A DNA stretch of 29,160 bases. Origin: Chara braunii (Eukaryota > Streptophyta > Charophyceae > Charales > Characeae). Made by a program: the position numbers and the translations under genes. The stretch's first letter is position 1. Each line of letters begins with the position of its first letter. The notes beneath the pieces are model-generated. The model had not been told where the DNA came from and searched no databases. It worked only from the letters and a program-made list of their open reading frames with translations. Shown here piece by piece: positions 1 to 12,110 of this stretch. Location of the stretch: assembly GCA_003427395.1 (NCBI GenBank), contig BFEA01000582.1, positions 916,433 through 945,592 of the forward strand, in the 5' to 3' direction.

Positions 1-30
<30 letters not shown>
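1..30. repeat. (CA)n microsatellite
   Basis: Fifteen CA units at the left edge; the tract may extend outside the window. Confidence 0.97.
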
Positions 31-33
<3 letters not shown>

Positions 34-1340
34 CCCTTACCCCCTGAGGAGTTGGTGAAAGTACGATGAAACAGTCTGGCACAGTCGTGTTTTTTTTTTG
101 TGGAGTCGTGTATGGCAAACATGACAACTCGTCTTAACCTCTATCCCTTTCAAGTCCCTTGAAACAACCACTCCCCCCGTGTGGAAATTTGGGGGAGCGG
201 TAGCACAGTTTCATCAGGCCTTATGGCCGCACAGGTTCTGCAAAAATGAGAAGAAAAAAAAACTGCCCATATGCTGTACGAGCTTATCCAGCAGTTTCAC
301 TTTTTTTCAGCCATCTTGGCACGTTTGTGTGAGTGCGTTTTTCCCTTGAGCGCATGCATTTGGCGTAAACAAGGCAGCGCGGAATGGGAAAATCCACCGA
401 ATCGGGACCATAATTTGTTTTGTGGGACAAGTTTTTTTTCCACTCTTTTAAGTATTTCTTTTCGAAAGAACAGAACTTGAGCTACGGGCTTTCCATTTTT
501 TCAGAATTTTGGGCACATTCATTGGTGTGTGAGAAATTACCAAAGTTGGAAGTTTTTTTCTTTAATTCCCCCATGTCCACATCCTGTGGGCATAATTGTT
601 CCCAGACCCTCTCACACCCCAGTCAACGCATCGGAAAACCAATGTCTAGGTGGTGGGGGAAGCGCTGGTTTGAAGTCCGCAGGGCCCTTAAAAAAAAAAA
701 AAAAAGGAATCATAATTTGTGGCCTGAGGGGGATGCAGCCCGATCGGGAGCGCTGCGCCCCCGCTGGAGCAATTTCGGAGACGAAGTGGCGTGATGTCGG
801 ATCTACCGGAGAGCCAGGCGACGCGGTGGGCGAAGATGCAAGGACACGAGGCGAGAGAAGGGTATGTACAGGAGAGCTGGCGATGAGTTGAACGGTGTGA
901 TATGGTGGCACGCGGTAGGAGATGGGGTGTGTTGGGCAGTAACGGGGAACAACCACGGGTGGTAAGGTAGGGGGGAGGAGGGTGGGGCTGATGGGCAGGG
1001 GGGTGTGGAGTCGCCGGATTAGGTTAGGGCTTGTCGTCCTCCATTTTTGAAAACCCTTCCCTCTTCCTCAACAGTATGGTATGGATATACTTAAGGTGGT
1101 TTTGAACTCCCTGTGGCGACTTGTCAACAGGTTTGGCGAGGGGGTGCCACACTGTTTTCGATTTCCTTCGGGGGATTGAAGATGGCCGTTCATGTCTTTG
1201 GTGTTAGCTTTGCTTTCAGCGTAGATGCCAGCAGTGGGAGGAAGGGAGTTTTTCCTTCCCCAAAGACGCAGGGGTAGGGTTTGAGGGGTGTGAGGGTTGA
1301 GGAAGAAGGGATGGGAGGCTGTTTTTATTGGATTAGGATT
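31..1340. other. No gene seen
   Basis: Contains scattered T and A runs (for example the A15 at 690-704) and a G/T-rich part at 900-1010. Open frames are short and overlap in several frames. I recognise nothing here. Confidence 0.6.
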
Positions 1341-1349
1341 CAGCCCACG

Positions 1350-1900
1350 CGTGGCTTGGCTGTCTTATAATTCGAAATCTACTAATAATGTTCTGATAAC
1401 CAAGCTCTTCATCTTGAGGTTGACTTGTCATTGATGATTTCAATTCATGATTTTTCTTGATAATAGGATTCCAATGATGTGCCATATCAGAATTTTAATT
1501 GAGAGTTTCATGTCTTGCTGTCTATCGTGAATTTTCTGAGTGTTTTATTTGATTTTCCTAGGTTCTGAAATATCTTTCACAATCTTCTAAATCCCAAGAG
1601 CCTAATACATTTGCCAATCTGAAAGTCGTAAATCGGGCTTTGTTTCTGATAAATTCACAATTATGAATGTTTCCGTGGGTGATTTTCACGTGATTCTACC
1701 ATAATCCAAATCCTTTTTAGTACTATCATTGTTTTTCCAGACTAAGGAATTTTCTCACATAACTCTTTTGTTCCAATTGTTTTTCCATGATTGATTCTAC
1801 CATAATCCAAATCCTTCTTAGTACCATCATTGTTGTTGACTTCATAATTTTCTAGACCAAGGAATATTCTAAGGTCGGACTTATAACACACACGATTAAA
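1350..1900. other. AT-rich stretch without genes
   Basis: A block noticeably richer in A/T than its neighbours on both sides, with the short duplication at 1692-1860. No frame is open. The base-composition break at about 1900 marks the start of the GC-rich repeat family. Confidence 0.6.
1692..1860. repeat. Short AT-rich duplication
   Basis: GATTCTACCATAATCCAAAT followed by CCTT(T/C)TTAGTAC(T/C)ATCATTGTT starts at 1692 and again at 1793. A second shared piece, AGAC(T/C)AAGGAAT, occurs near 1739 and 1854, so the duplicated tract is about 101-116 bases. Confidence 0.8.
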
Positions 1901-1989
1901 GGAAGTAGATGGCTCGCGCTGATAGACGAGAAGTTCGAATGGGGGTGTAACAGGGGGGGGGGGGCGCTTAGTCTTTGTTAGTAGGTCAG

Positions 1990-3345
1990 AAGGGCGTGGC
2001 TGGGACGACGCAGGCCGGTGCTGGAGCGTTCCTCTGTAACCTGGGGGAGCGTGAGGCTTGGGAGGTTCTGTCGATGGAGGAAGGCAGAACCAGCAGAACC
2101 AGCACGTTCGATGTAGCTGTTGCCGGGGGTCAATCCTTGTCACCCTCGGGGCGTGCGGCTAATGGGAGTTGTCGAGGGAGGAAGGCACTCCTTACCGTCT
2201 ATACTAGGCTGGTCGGTACCGGGGTATGGCGGTGCCCTGTAACCGTAGCAGAGGAGGGTATGAGACCAGTTGTGTGTAGTATCGAGGACTGATTACGAGG
2301 CCTTTGGGTTTCTTCAGCAGTTGCGTGGAAGGTTGCAAGTCGGTGGTTCCAGTTCGGATTTTGTTGCTTTCTTTTTTGTGTGTTATTCATGTCCTATTTT
2401 GTTTTTCGTAACCAATGGACTTTCAAACAACCATAGGAATAGAGGTTGTGTGGGGGTCACCTGGGAGAGGACTGTGTCTTTACTAGTTAGTCAGGAGGCC
2501 GAGATTGGGTTGATGCACCAATGCGGTCGACGCAGCCGTTGCTGGGGCTGTAGCCCTGTCACCTCAAGGGGCGTGCGGCTATTCGGGAGTTGTCGAGCAT
2601 GGAAGGCACTCCTTGCCGTCTGTACTAGGTTGGTCGGTAACGGGGATGTAGTGGGTCCCTGTAACCCTAGCTATGCGGGTTGGAGATCAGCTGCATTTAG
2701 GTACGAGGACTGAACGTTGGACTTTGGTTTTTCATTGCAGGTGAAGGGGATGGATGTATAGTTAGGAGGGGTCGTTGGATGATGTTCACGCATCCTGCTG
2801 GTGAGGAGGGCTAGCTAGTAGGATGGAACTAGGGTTTGCAGCAGCAGGGTAGGTAGCTCTGCTGTAATAAGTCATGCCGGAAGAAGGAATGGGAGTAAAG
2901 GCAGATACCGGTTGTTTGTTTCCCATCTGATTGATTGTATTGATTCGGTGAACAGGAAGGGAAAGGTTGGTCCTAGGGATTGTTGGGTAGTGTGGTGGTG
3001 CTTGGGCAGAGGAGGGATTGGTGTACAGGGTGGTAGGTGTAACTAGAAGGGCGGGGTGGGGCGACAATGGCCGGTGCTGGAGCAGTAGCTCCGTAACCAG
3101 GGGGAGCTTGAGACTAATTGGAGCTATGCCGAGTGGAAGGTATAACCATCTTGTTCAACGTAGCTGATGCCGGGTCAGTGACCCTGTAACCTCCGGGGGC
3201 TTTGCAGCTAAGGAAGTTGTCGAGGGAGGAAGACACTCCCTGTCCGTCATAACCAGTTCGGTCGGTACTGGGGCAGTTCGTGTTGCCCTGTCACCCTAGC
3301 AGGGGGGGTATGAGATCTGGCAAGTTCTGGTATGAGGACTGAACG
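1990..3345 (+). repeat. GC-rich repeat family, three compound copies
   Basis: Three diverged copies (about 1990-2300, 2520-2715, 3060-3345) are built from short modules. The modules are CGGTGCTGGAGC...CTGTAACC.GGGGGAGC.TGAG, then TGTCACC or TGTAACCTC with GGGGC.TGCGGCTA and GTTGTCGAG..., and lastly GGTCGGTA.CGGGG...CCCTGTAACCCTAGC. They end in TATGAGGACTGAACG or a close variant. Module order is the same in the first and third copies; the second lacks the first module. The identity of the family is unknown. Confidence 0.75.
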
Positions 3346-3679
3346 CCTGGGCAGCGGTCTTTCCTCTGTGGTGCGGGGAAAGAGATTTTCGTTTTCTTTT
3401 CTTTCTGTTTTCAGATTTTTCTTGTAGGTTCTTAGTTTAGTTATTACGAAATTTTCATCGCACACATCGCATAGTCTTCCCAAAAAAAAAAGTCCTCGTT
3501 ACCATCAAAGGACGATCCCTGCTCAGTTAATCCCTTGGATTTCAGGGTAATCAATTCTGGCAGGGGGCGGTTCTTTAAATTTTTGAGAATACCTTAGGAT
3601 TCTGGGTACTTCTTGCAACTCATTTTAGGCTTCTTTGATGTTGTTATATTCATGGACCCTCGTTTTTTCGATGCCAGAA

Positions 3680-3885
3680 TGACGCTGGCCGGTGCTGGGG
3701 GGTTACCCTGTAACGTGTTGATAGGAGGAGCGTGAGGCCTGGTAGAGAGATTTGGGGATGCTTTGGGCCGGGCATTCCAAAGGAAAACCAAGGGTTGCTG
3801 TCTGGACAACGCTGGCTGGAGCTGGGGTGAGTTGTGTTGCCCTGTAACCTAGCAGGGTGGGAGCATGAGGCCTGGGAGAGCTTGG
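3680..3885 (+). repeat. Two further single modules of the GC-rich family
   Basis: At 3680-3748, GACGCTGGCCGGTGCTGGGG is followed by ACCCTGTAACG and GGAGCGTGAGGCCTGG. At 3812-3880, the related GCTGGCTGGAGCTGGGG is followed by GCCCTGTAACCTAGCAGGGT and GGGAGCATGAGGCCTGGGAG. The second contains a short stem, CCCTG with CAGGG. Confidence 0.72.
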
Positions 3886-3889
3886 CAGT

Positions 3890-4700
3890 GAATTAGACAG
3901 TGTTAGAGAATTTTTAGAGTGTTTTGTTGGGGATTCCAGGGATTCTGAACATTCGAAGGACTTCTGTGGCTTTCCTGTTTTACCTAGCAGTAGGTCGGCA
4001 GTATCCACGTTTTTCCTAAATTTTCCTGAATTTTCCTGAAATTTTTCATAAGGTCTCATAAGTTCTGAGATTGTTCTTAGCCGAAGCCAGGTAATGGCCC
4101 TGGTATTTCAAATCATGTGTATAATTCTACATGGGATGCTGGGCCCGGTGCCCAGCGCGTGTTGCTCCCCATGAATAGAAAACAAAAAAGGGGGGGGGGA
4201 AGCACTGGTTTAATAATATTGATGTGCCTCCGGCCACACATATATGATTTCTCAAAGTCAACCTCTCTCTCCCTCACACGCATATGATCACAGGTTTCTT
4301 TGCATGCATTTGGAGGTTGCGTTTTGTTGTCTCTAAACATCACTTCTCCGTATATTATTTCCCATTTCGAAATCCATTGAGAGGTGCCTAATTTCGTGTG
4401 TGAAAGTCTGTAGGACCCACATATCACCACAAGCAAATAGAAGAGCGAGATTGAGAGAGAGAGATGGAAAGAGTGAAAGGAATAACCTGAACCACAAGTG
4501 CAAAGGGAGGTGAAAAGTCCTACCCCTCTCTTGCAGCCCCCAACCCCCTCCCTCTCTCTTCCACCCGTACCTTTTCCCTTTCCATTTCTTGTCCCTTTGA
4601 CAAAATATTCATTTGCGAAAGGTAGGAAAAACAAAACAATGGGTGAAAAAGAACTGTACCTTACACAGATTTGGCAACACCTATTAGATTCCTCAACTGC
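3890..4700. other. No gene seen
   Basis: Holds an open minus-strand frame (4634-4113) with a Gly/Lys/Arg-rich start and a hydrophobic middle, but no family resemblance. The sequence ACCACAAGCAAA.AGAA (4428) is repeated near 4960, so part of this is dispersed repeat. Confidence 0.5.
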
Positions 4701-4702
4701 TG

Positions 4703-4703
<1 letters not shown>

Positions 4704-4768
<65 letters not shown>
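4704..4768. repeat. (CT)n microsatellite
   Basis: Uninterrupted CT tract of about 65 bases. Confidence 0.97.
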
Positions 4769-4771
<3 letters not shown>

Positions 4772-5005
4772 AGTTAAATCCACAAGAAGAAATGGTGCAT
4801 TCTTTCTCTCATATATGGTTGCTTCCGTGCAATTGGTTGAGTCCCACGTCTTGAAAAATTAGCTATATGCGAAGCATTTTCGATTTCCATGCTCATGGGG
4901 AGGGGGCGAACTGTGTGCGTGGAAATTTGTGGAACTCGGTGTTTGGTGGGCAAGCAGATTACCACAAGCAAACAGAAAACTGAGGGAGAGAAAGAGATGA
5001 AGAGA

Positions 5006-5325
5006 GTGGAGGCGAAAAGCTAACATTCTTACCTGAGTGGAGGGGAAAAGCTTAACATTCTTACCTGTCTTCCCCCCTCTTTCTCACACAGATGATGATA
5101 CAGTGATGTGTAGGCGCCATGCTGAATATGCTGGTAACTTTGAGAATAGGACCAAGTGAAAAATGTATCTGTGCAGACAATCATTCCCCCCTNATCTGTG
5201 CAGACAATCATTCCCCCCTCTTTCTCACACAGATGATAATACAGTGATGTGTAGGCGCCATGCTGAATATGCTGGTAACTTTGAGAATCGGACCAAGTGA
5301 AAAATGTATCTGTGCAGACAATCAG
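5006..5325. repeat. Local duplications around an ambiguous base
   Basis: A 31-bp duplication (GTGGAGG.GAAAAGCT...ACATTCTTACCTG at 5006 and 5037) precedes a longer one. The segment starting TTCCCCCCTCTTTCTCACAC at 5070 recurs at 5211 with GTGATGTGTAGGCGCCATGC and GGACCAAGTGAAAAATGTAT. The sequence just before the N at 5193 (ATCTGTGCAGACAATCATTC...) is repeated just after it. Confidence 0.9.
5193..5193. other. Single N, probable assembly join
   Basis: The only ambiguous base in the window. The 26 bases on its left (5167-5192) are identical to the 26 on its right (5194-5219), as expected when two overlapping contig ends are abutted instead of merged. Confidence 0.8.
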
Positions 5326-5329
5326 TAGG

Positions 5330-6230
5330 GAAGTCGGTCATACATGTTGATACAGTGGTTGCTCCCCTCAACAACAACATTTCTAGATATCCCTGCTTGG
5401 AATGGTGGTGTACTCTAAACTTCGTACACGAAGGCTACAGGCATCGACACCAAGGTGTCTTGTGAGCTTGCTCGCACACAGTAAGATGAAGTTGCAATTG
5501 ATTACATGATCTAGCAAAGAACACGATTACAATAGTCATGGAGACCAAACCCGGATAATCGCATTTGGACACCAGGCCGAGATTGTGTCCTTTCTGTTTC
5601 GTGACGTATACCGGTGAGCAGTGTGACCAGGCAGTACTGTATTATGGCAAATTCGTATACGTATAATTTGCGATTTTACGTGGTAGTGTGAGTATGCCCT
5701 GACTCACACCCTCACATAAGGTACATCTTCAGATTGACACAGAATCTTACAATGTACTTTGCACGATATAACCTAGGAGTCAAAATGACCTATAAAGAAC
5801 GACCTCATAGGTATAATTTAGAGTTATGCATCCCATCGAATTGACGATCCAGCAATCAGACCTTTAGGTTTTGGGAGTTGACAAGTACAGGCCACCCAGA
5901 AGTGAGTAGTCTCATGACAACCTCCTAGCTAGGCAACATTTAAATACTGAGTAACTTTTAGACAGGTAGCTAAATAGTATCACGGGATAGCCAATTCTCT
6001 ACTGAATGCCAAAGACTGCCCATGTGCAATTCAAACCTCAACAAGGACATGAACTTATCTCCTAATCATAACCACCTCCAATTTGAACGCATCACAATAA
6101 CTGGTTAGACAACCTAGATTACGATTGCAACCAGAAGAAGCACTAACAAATGTGACAGGCGCATTTGACAAAATTAGAAAACACCCTCAACAACAGTGTG
6201 CGTGGGTGTCATCAAGGTACCTTAGCCTTG
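5330..6230. other. No gene seen
   Basis: Mixed-composition DNA with no long frame, no recognised repeat and no RNA gene that I can identify. Confidence 0.6.
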
Positions 6231-6232
6231 TC

Positions 6233-6588
6233 AGCACGCTTGTAGTACCTGACGTGATGAATGGGCCTCAAATTGAAGCCCTGAAAAGTTTTTCTCACCC
6301 GAGGAGTCAGCGCTTAGCTTGAGGACGTTTGCCTCTTGTCTCATCAAGGGTACGCTAGGTAGGCTTGTCTTGTGGGTTTGGGTCGAACGATCCTTAGCAT
6401 GGTCACAACACGCTTGTAGTACCTGACTTGATGAATGGGCCTCAGATTGAAGCCTTGAAAACTTTTTTTTCACTCGGCGAGTCAGCGCTTAGCGTGAGGA
6501 TGTTCGCCTCTTGTCCCATTAAGGGCACGCTAGGGAGGCCTATCGTGTGGATTTGGGTCGAACGATCTTCAACACAGTCACTTACTAT
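6233..6588. repeat. Tandem duplication, period about 177 bp
   Basis: CACGCTTGTAGTACCTGAC begins at 6235 and again at 6412, and each is followed by TGATGAATGGGCCTCA, GAGTCAGCGCTTAGC, TTGCCTCTTGTC or TCGCCTCTTGTC, and GGGTCGAACGATC. The copies differ by scattered substitutions. Confidence 0.92.
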
Positions 6589-6589
6589 C

Positions 6590-9500
6590 ACGAGAGGAGG
6601 ACCCTGCTATGCTTTTGCGGTCAACGTCTGAGCCTCGTAAGATGTCCAGAAGCCTAACCTTGCAGGGTCTCGATAGGACCATAACCGCACAATCTCCTCT
6701 TCAGTTGCTTGGTGGGGCATGAATATTTGGGATAAGAAGATTGGGATGTCGTCGTCGGCATCCTAACGCTTCCTATCTGTAGAGTCATCTTGCCTAGCCT
6801 CTACAACAAGGTGCAGAAGAGGGTAGGACGATCAGCCACATCTGCGGTTATTCGACACTAAGAAGTTACCCTCTCAACGCGCAGGCCAACCGTCACTTGA
6901 AAGCCGAGTGCAACCCTCCATACCATAAAGATTTATGTGGTCTTGGGTATCACATAATACATCGTCCTATTGGTTGCTCATGCGCTCATGCACGACTACT
7001 TGCTATGACTGGGTACATGCAATCACACTACTTAAGTCGCGGAAAGGATTTTGGGGCAAAGTACAAAGAAGGACTAGGCACGAGTTGCGTTTAATTTTGG
7101 AAAGATGTTCCGCACCAACCTGCATCGTAACATGGTTTTCAGGGCTGGTACTAAACCCAGACCTTGCATTTTAGTTTACAGGGTTGGTATCTTGCTCCTA
7201 GTAAGTGAGACACTTCCCCACCGAAGGCGAGGTCGTGGGATGAAAGGGGCATCTTTCTTAACATTTATTAGTTGGATGCTAGTTCCATCACCAGAAGAAC
7301 CAAACTTTTGGTCGGCTTGCAAGAAAACCTTGGAAAAGTGGTGCTTCTGGTGATTCGTACCCATCGGCAGCTGTGCTTATAAAACATGCAGCGACGAGTA
7401 CATATGAGTGGTCCTTCAACCGTTCTATGTCACGGGGTAGTCATCCTGTGACAAAATTCAACTAACCCTCGAGGGTCGTGCAAATCCCCAAAGGTTACAT
7501 CTGGTTTTAGGTGCGTAAGTGCCATGAGGCCACTCAATAGGGATTCCATTGCGAAGATTTACGTTATTCAGAGTCGTGATACATTTTTAAAATGACACGC
7601 GAGCCCGCCTCACCACATAAGAAGTTATGGGGCGATGATAGATATGACTTCATACATGTCAATTGCATCAATGCAAATACCTTGGCCCGACACGCGGGCC
7701 AACCCTTGCGCGTGGTACTGACACACAATTGGCAGCATAGAGTTGAGTCATGCGCAAAAACATGACCAACTGTCTTGGCGTGGCTTGCACAGTACCCTCG
7801 AATATGCGGCCCTTTGCCAATCACATCTCGACTGTGACACCCTCGGTGCCAAATGAATGGAGTAGCAGGCATCACTTCTGTAAATTAGAGCGGTTGAGGA
7901 ATAGTCACTTAGCTCCTTGCACCTCGCCTCACGTATGAGTCACCACGATGAGTAATAATCGAAAGATCGTCACCATGCAAGCCACTTTACGACCGGTAAG
8001 GATTTTTGAGTACGGTCGTCGACACACTCATCGAATGACTTAAGCTTGACTATGACAATTCTTGTCCTTTTTTTTTTTATTTTTTTTTTTAAAAGCGAGA
8101 GCGTTAAGCGAGAGCGTAAATAACAAGTATTCATAGTAATGGATAGTGTAGACTAACACTATCCAGTATTCCTGAGTTACACTCTTAAGGCACGCAACCT
8201 ACTAACAACAAGTGTCAATGATATTTCTCACAATATCGGTAATCATGTCGACATACGACATACTGTTTACACGCTTAGCGGATACTTGATTCTGTTTACA
8301 TCGCTTAGCAACTTATACGCAGCCTACCACAAAACTTGAACCAACCTCACGAGTTAGTTTGCTTGAGATAGACTTTCAATACAATTAAACGATATAGGAC
8401 CCATGAGTACTCGACCCCTCATGACTAAGCTTTTCACATAATCTACATCCAAAGACCCATAGCAGCCTCGACCGATCCTCAAAACTATAACTTCACAACT
8501 TGAAACCATTACCACCATTCTATCATTGCAAGCTAGCCACACTTCTCCCATTATATTAGAGAGCAGTAACAACTTGCTCTACCTCTCTACATCCTAAAAG
8601 TCACACCTAGCATCAATCATCATTCCTTTCCTCACTACGATATAACAATTAGTAATTCAAAATTCGTAGGTAAATGAACTCCATAAAAAGAGGGGTATGA
8701 TAACCAGCATCTAATTATACCCTTACAAGCATAAGAGACGAAAGATCCCGCAGAAGGACTCGTGTGCAAAATACTTATAACATGTCGCTCGAAGATGTAA
8801 TGATAAGTCACCCAATAACAATAATTCCCCTTTAATATACTCCCCCTTAAATGAATAGCCCTTCTATCGTTCATGTACCGTTATACCTACCAATATAACT
8901 CAGATAGTAGCGGCCTTAATAAATACCACCTAGGCAGCAAGCTACCCCAACACCTCCCCTGGCTTGTAGTATCCCAATCTGTAGAGCCGCTAGCCTGAGC
9001 CACAACAATAGGCATTGCAATACACAACCAACTACCACCCAACCTACCTCCTACCTACTTCCTCTCACACCTCAAGTATCAATTCCTACCCACAGACATA
9101 TTACATATAGGTTTACGTCACAAATCTTCCTCTACATAAGTCCAATAACCTCCAACCAAACACCATTTCTCGATTTTTGTGATGAGTGCTGGTTGGTTGT
9201 CGTTTTGCCTTAGATCAATCACCACCTATAACCTGAGGTTCGTTCATTAAGGATCCCGATAGGCAGCTGAAAATCCCCAACAAGGGCGGCATCTGTCGGG
9301 CACATTGACCCAAGTGCGCACCTGAAGAGCAAGGCGCATGAGGGTCCTCCCGGCTGTGTCACGCATGACATGGCTTGGTATGTTGTAAACATCCAAGGCC
9401 GCTCCGGCCGAGTGCGCCAGCTATACTTCTTGCGGATCCTTGTGACAAAACAAGGCGTCACGAGGTACAACTTACCTCCACCTAAGGCACTGTCACCATC

Positions 9501-10855
9501 CTTAGGTGGGCGCATCCCTGTGGAGCTACTAACCCACATGTAGCGGCTTTTACATGTCGTGCCAGAGGTAGGCTAGCCTTGGGCATTGCTTAGTCGTTGC
9601 AGCATAGAGGAAACACATGGTAATATGCGCAAATTCTTGGCTCGTCCGCATTTATCGCTTAGGGCGTTGAACTCCTAAGTTGGATCGCGTGAGCTCTGCC
9701 TAGCGAGTCCATTAGACCTTGGCCTATTGAGGCTTGCGTCGACCTGCGAACCCTCAGTAGGGGAGTGATCCAATCAATGTGGGTTGAGTACCAACCTTAC
9801 ACGTCGGGGAGTCGAGCCTAAGCATCACACCCATCATATGGAGGGACCTGTTTTGACATTTGCGTAATAGATTGATAAGGCGTGGAGATGTCATTGCATT
9901 TAGCACGAACTGAAAATAATAACTAGAAAACAAATAGGCTTTGTGGCCTTAAACATGTATCAGATGGGCACTTCGACCATGGTGAACATAAAATAGCAAT
10001 AGGCCTTTGGTCTCTCAATCAAATAGAAAAACCAAAATCAGGCAAGCAAAAAGGTGCATCCCATTGAGACGTCGGGGCCAAAGCCTTGATGGGTCTATGC
10101 CCATGATAGTGCAAGTCCTTTCCACTGACCAGAATCAAAGTGAAACCTTACTGAACTGTGGACACAATCGAACGACATCACACAATACACACGGAGTCAA
10201 TCTTTTGTTCATTCATATTCTTTGTCCCGCACACGCCCCAAACCTCACACAGTCAAGCAATCCCCTTTCTTTTGGTCAATCGTCCTATCCGTCTCAGTCA
10301 CCCAAGGACCCCTGAGAGGCTTAGTATCGAAGAGTAGGTGAGGGTTCTATCTCAGGATAGCATAACGTAATCTCGCATAGACTCATGTATAATTCTTCTG
10401 GAGCAATCCCTTGATGGAGATGACCATGGACCTGTAACACATACACAGACCAACATGATTCCGATGCCCTTGCTACCGACTTGATTATCTATGTGAAGTT
10501 CAAACAAAATTTCAGATCTACTGTAAATATGAAAAGACCCAAATGCGAAGAGAAAATCCAATGGCTTAAGTGAAAGTTAGCTAAGTTATCAACCCAACAT
10601 AAATTTGGGCAGCACTTCCCTTAGGAAAGTGTTATCGCAAGATCTATACTAGGGGGGAAAAACAAAATCCAACTTTCATACCATACATAGACTACTCAAC
10701 CCAAATAGTCACAACCTACTTAGGACTCTAGCACGTGATGAATACCTATGCAACTAAGCTAAGAAAAGACACCCATAATATACCCAACAACATGACGAGG
10801 TGGAGTTCCTTCTTTTTAGACTTCGATTATGTCAATAGTATAAGTGTCACAAGAC
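6590..10855. other. No gene seen in 4.3 kb
   Basis: Only short frames, none resembling a known family. A broken T-rich run lies at 8069-8090, and a 14-base direct repeat (AGCGAGAGCGT.AA) follows at 8094-8120. Composition alternates between AT-rich (8100-9200) and balanced sequence, suggesting several old insertions that I cannot delimit. Confidence 0.55.
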
Positions 10856-10859
10856 AAAC

Positions 10860-12110
10860 GTCCACCTTTCGGCCTCTGCGGTGTGCCTCATGAGAAAGCA
10901 CAAGTAAATCTTGCCTCAACTACATCAGTTTAAACATGGGCTACCCATCCATCTTTCAACTTTTGCGGTAGCTGGGTGTAACTGATTTCTATCCTAGCCT
11001 TTAGTAATATAAGTATATGCCCCCTTTCCACTTTCAGCTTCGGCGGCGGCTCAATGCAAATGACTTTACCAAATAGTATGTGACATATAGGTCACCCTTC
11101 CACCTTTCGGCTTTCACGACGACCCATAACCCTATCCTAGGCGTAAGGTTGCCCCTCTGCCCGAGTGTTTCAGCGACAACCCTATACTTACACTCTGATT
11201 CACCAGCCTCATCCCCATCTTCGGTGTCGAGCCGCCCCTCTGCTCACGATTCGGTGGCTACCCTCGACTTTTTCATTAGAATATAACTTCAGACCTTAAC
11301 TTCAATCATATCTGTAGGTGTCGGGTTGCCCCTCCGCTTACACATTGGCGGCAGCCCCACACCTCCGACTTATCATAGCATTCAACGTATATAGTAGGTG
11401 CTAGGCGACCCCTTCGTCATTCTTTGGCGGCAGCCTTTTCACCCCAGACTTACCCTATCTTTGAATCCCTCTTGCATCGAGTCACACTTCCGTTCAAGGG
11501 TGTTGGCGGTCACCCCTTTGTCCAAAGGTATTGGTGGTTACCCCTCCGTCCAAAAGGACATCGACGGTGTCCTTTCCACCTTGGCATTGGTGGTTTCCCC
11601 TCTTCCCCAAAGACATCAGCGGTGCCCGTAAGTGTCAAAGGTCCTACCATGCACGCGAGGCGCCACCCCTCCACCTACGGATTCGACGGTGGACCTCTAT
11701 GTCATACCAACAACCATACAAGTGAGGGGTCGCCCTTGCACCTTTGGCTTTAGCGGCAGGCCCTCATTGGAGTCATTGTTAATCCAATCATCAAGTATAC
11801 CAGCAAAGGACCACCCTCCTGCCTTTTGGCCTTCACGACGAACCCTTTTTTCCAAGTTTCTAGACATGTAAGTGCGTGGCCACCCCTCCACCTCTTGGTT
11901 TTGGGCGGCGGACCCTTAGTCCTAAATGCTAGTCTGGTAAGCGAGGGGCCACTCTTCCATTCACGCTTCGACGGTGGGCCCCTAACATCAAACTATTAGC
12001 CATACAAGTGAGGGGCACTTAATCTCCCACGATGGAACCTCACTGTCAAATTGTTAGCCATATATGCGAGGGGCCACCCTTCCACTTGCTTTGGCGGTGG
12101 ACTCTCAGTG
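10860..12110. repeat. Diverged minisatellite, spacing about 60-90 bp
   Basis: A recurring, much diverged motif, roughly GTGAGGGGCCACCCTTCCAC followed by CTTT.GGCTTTGGCGGCGGACCCTC. Recognisable copies start near 10860, 10947, 11027, 11095, 11322, 11398, 11490, 11660, 11725, 11805, 11880, 11945 and 12068. Open frames across it are by-products of the repeat. Spacing is irregular. Confidence 0.7.

Noticed and set aside
4113-4634. Minus-strand ORF of 173 codons
   Set aside because: No recognisable domain, low-complexity start, and overlap with dispersed repeat sequence. Treated as chance.
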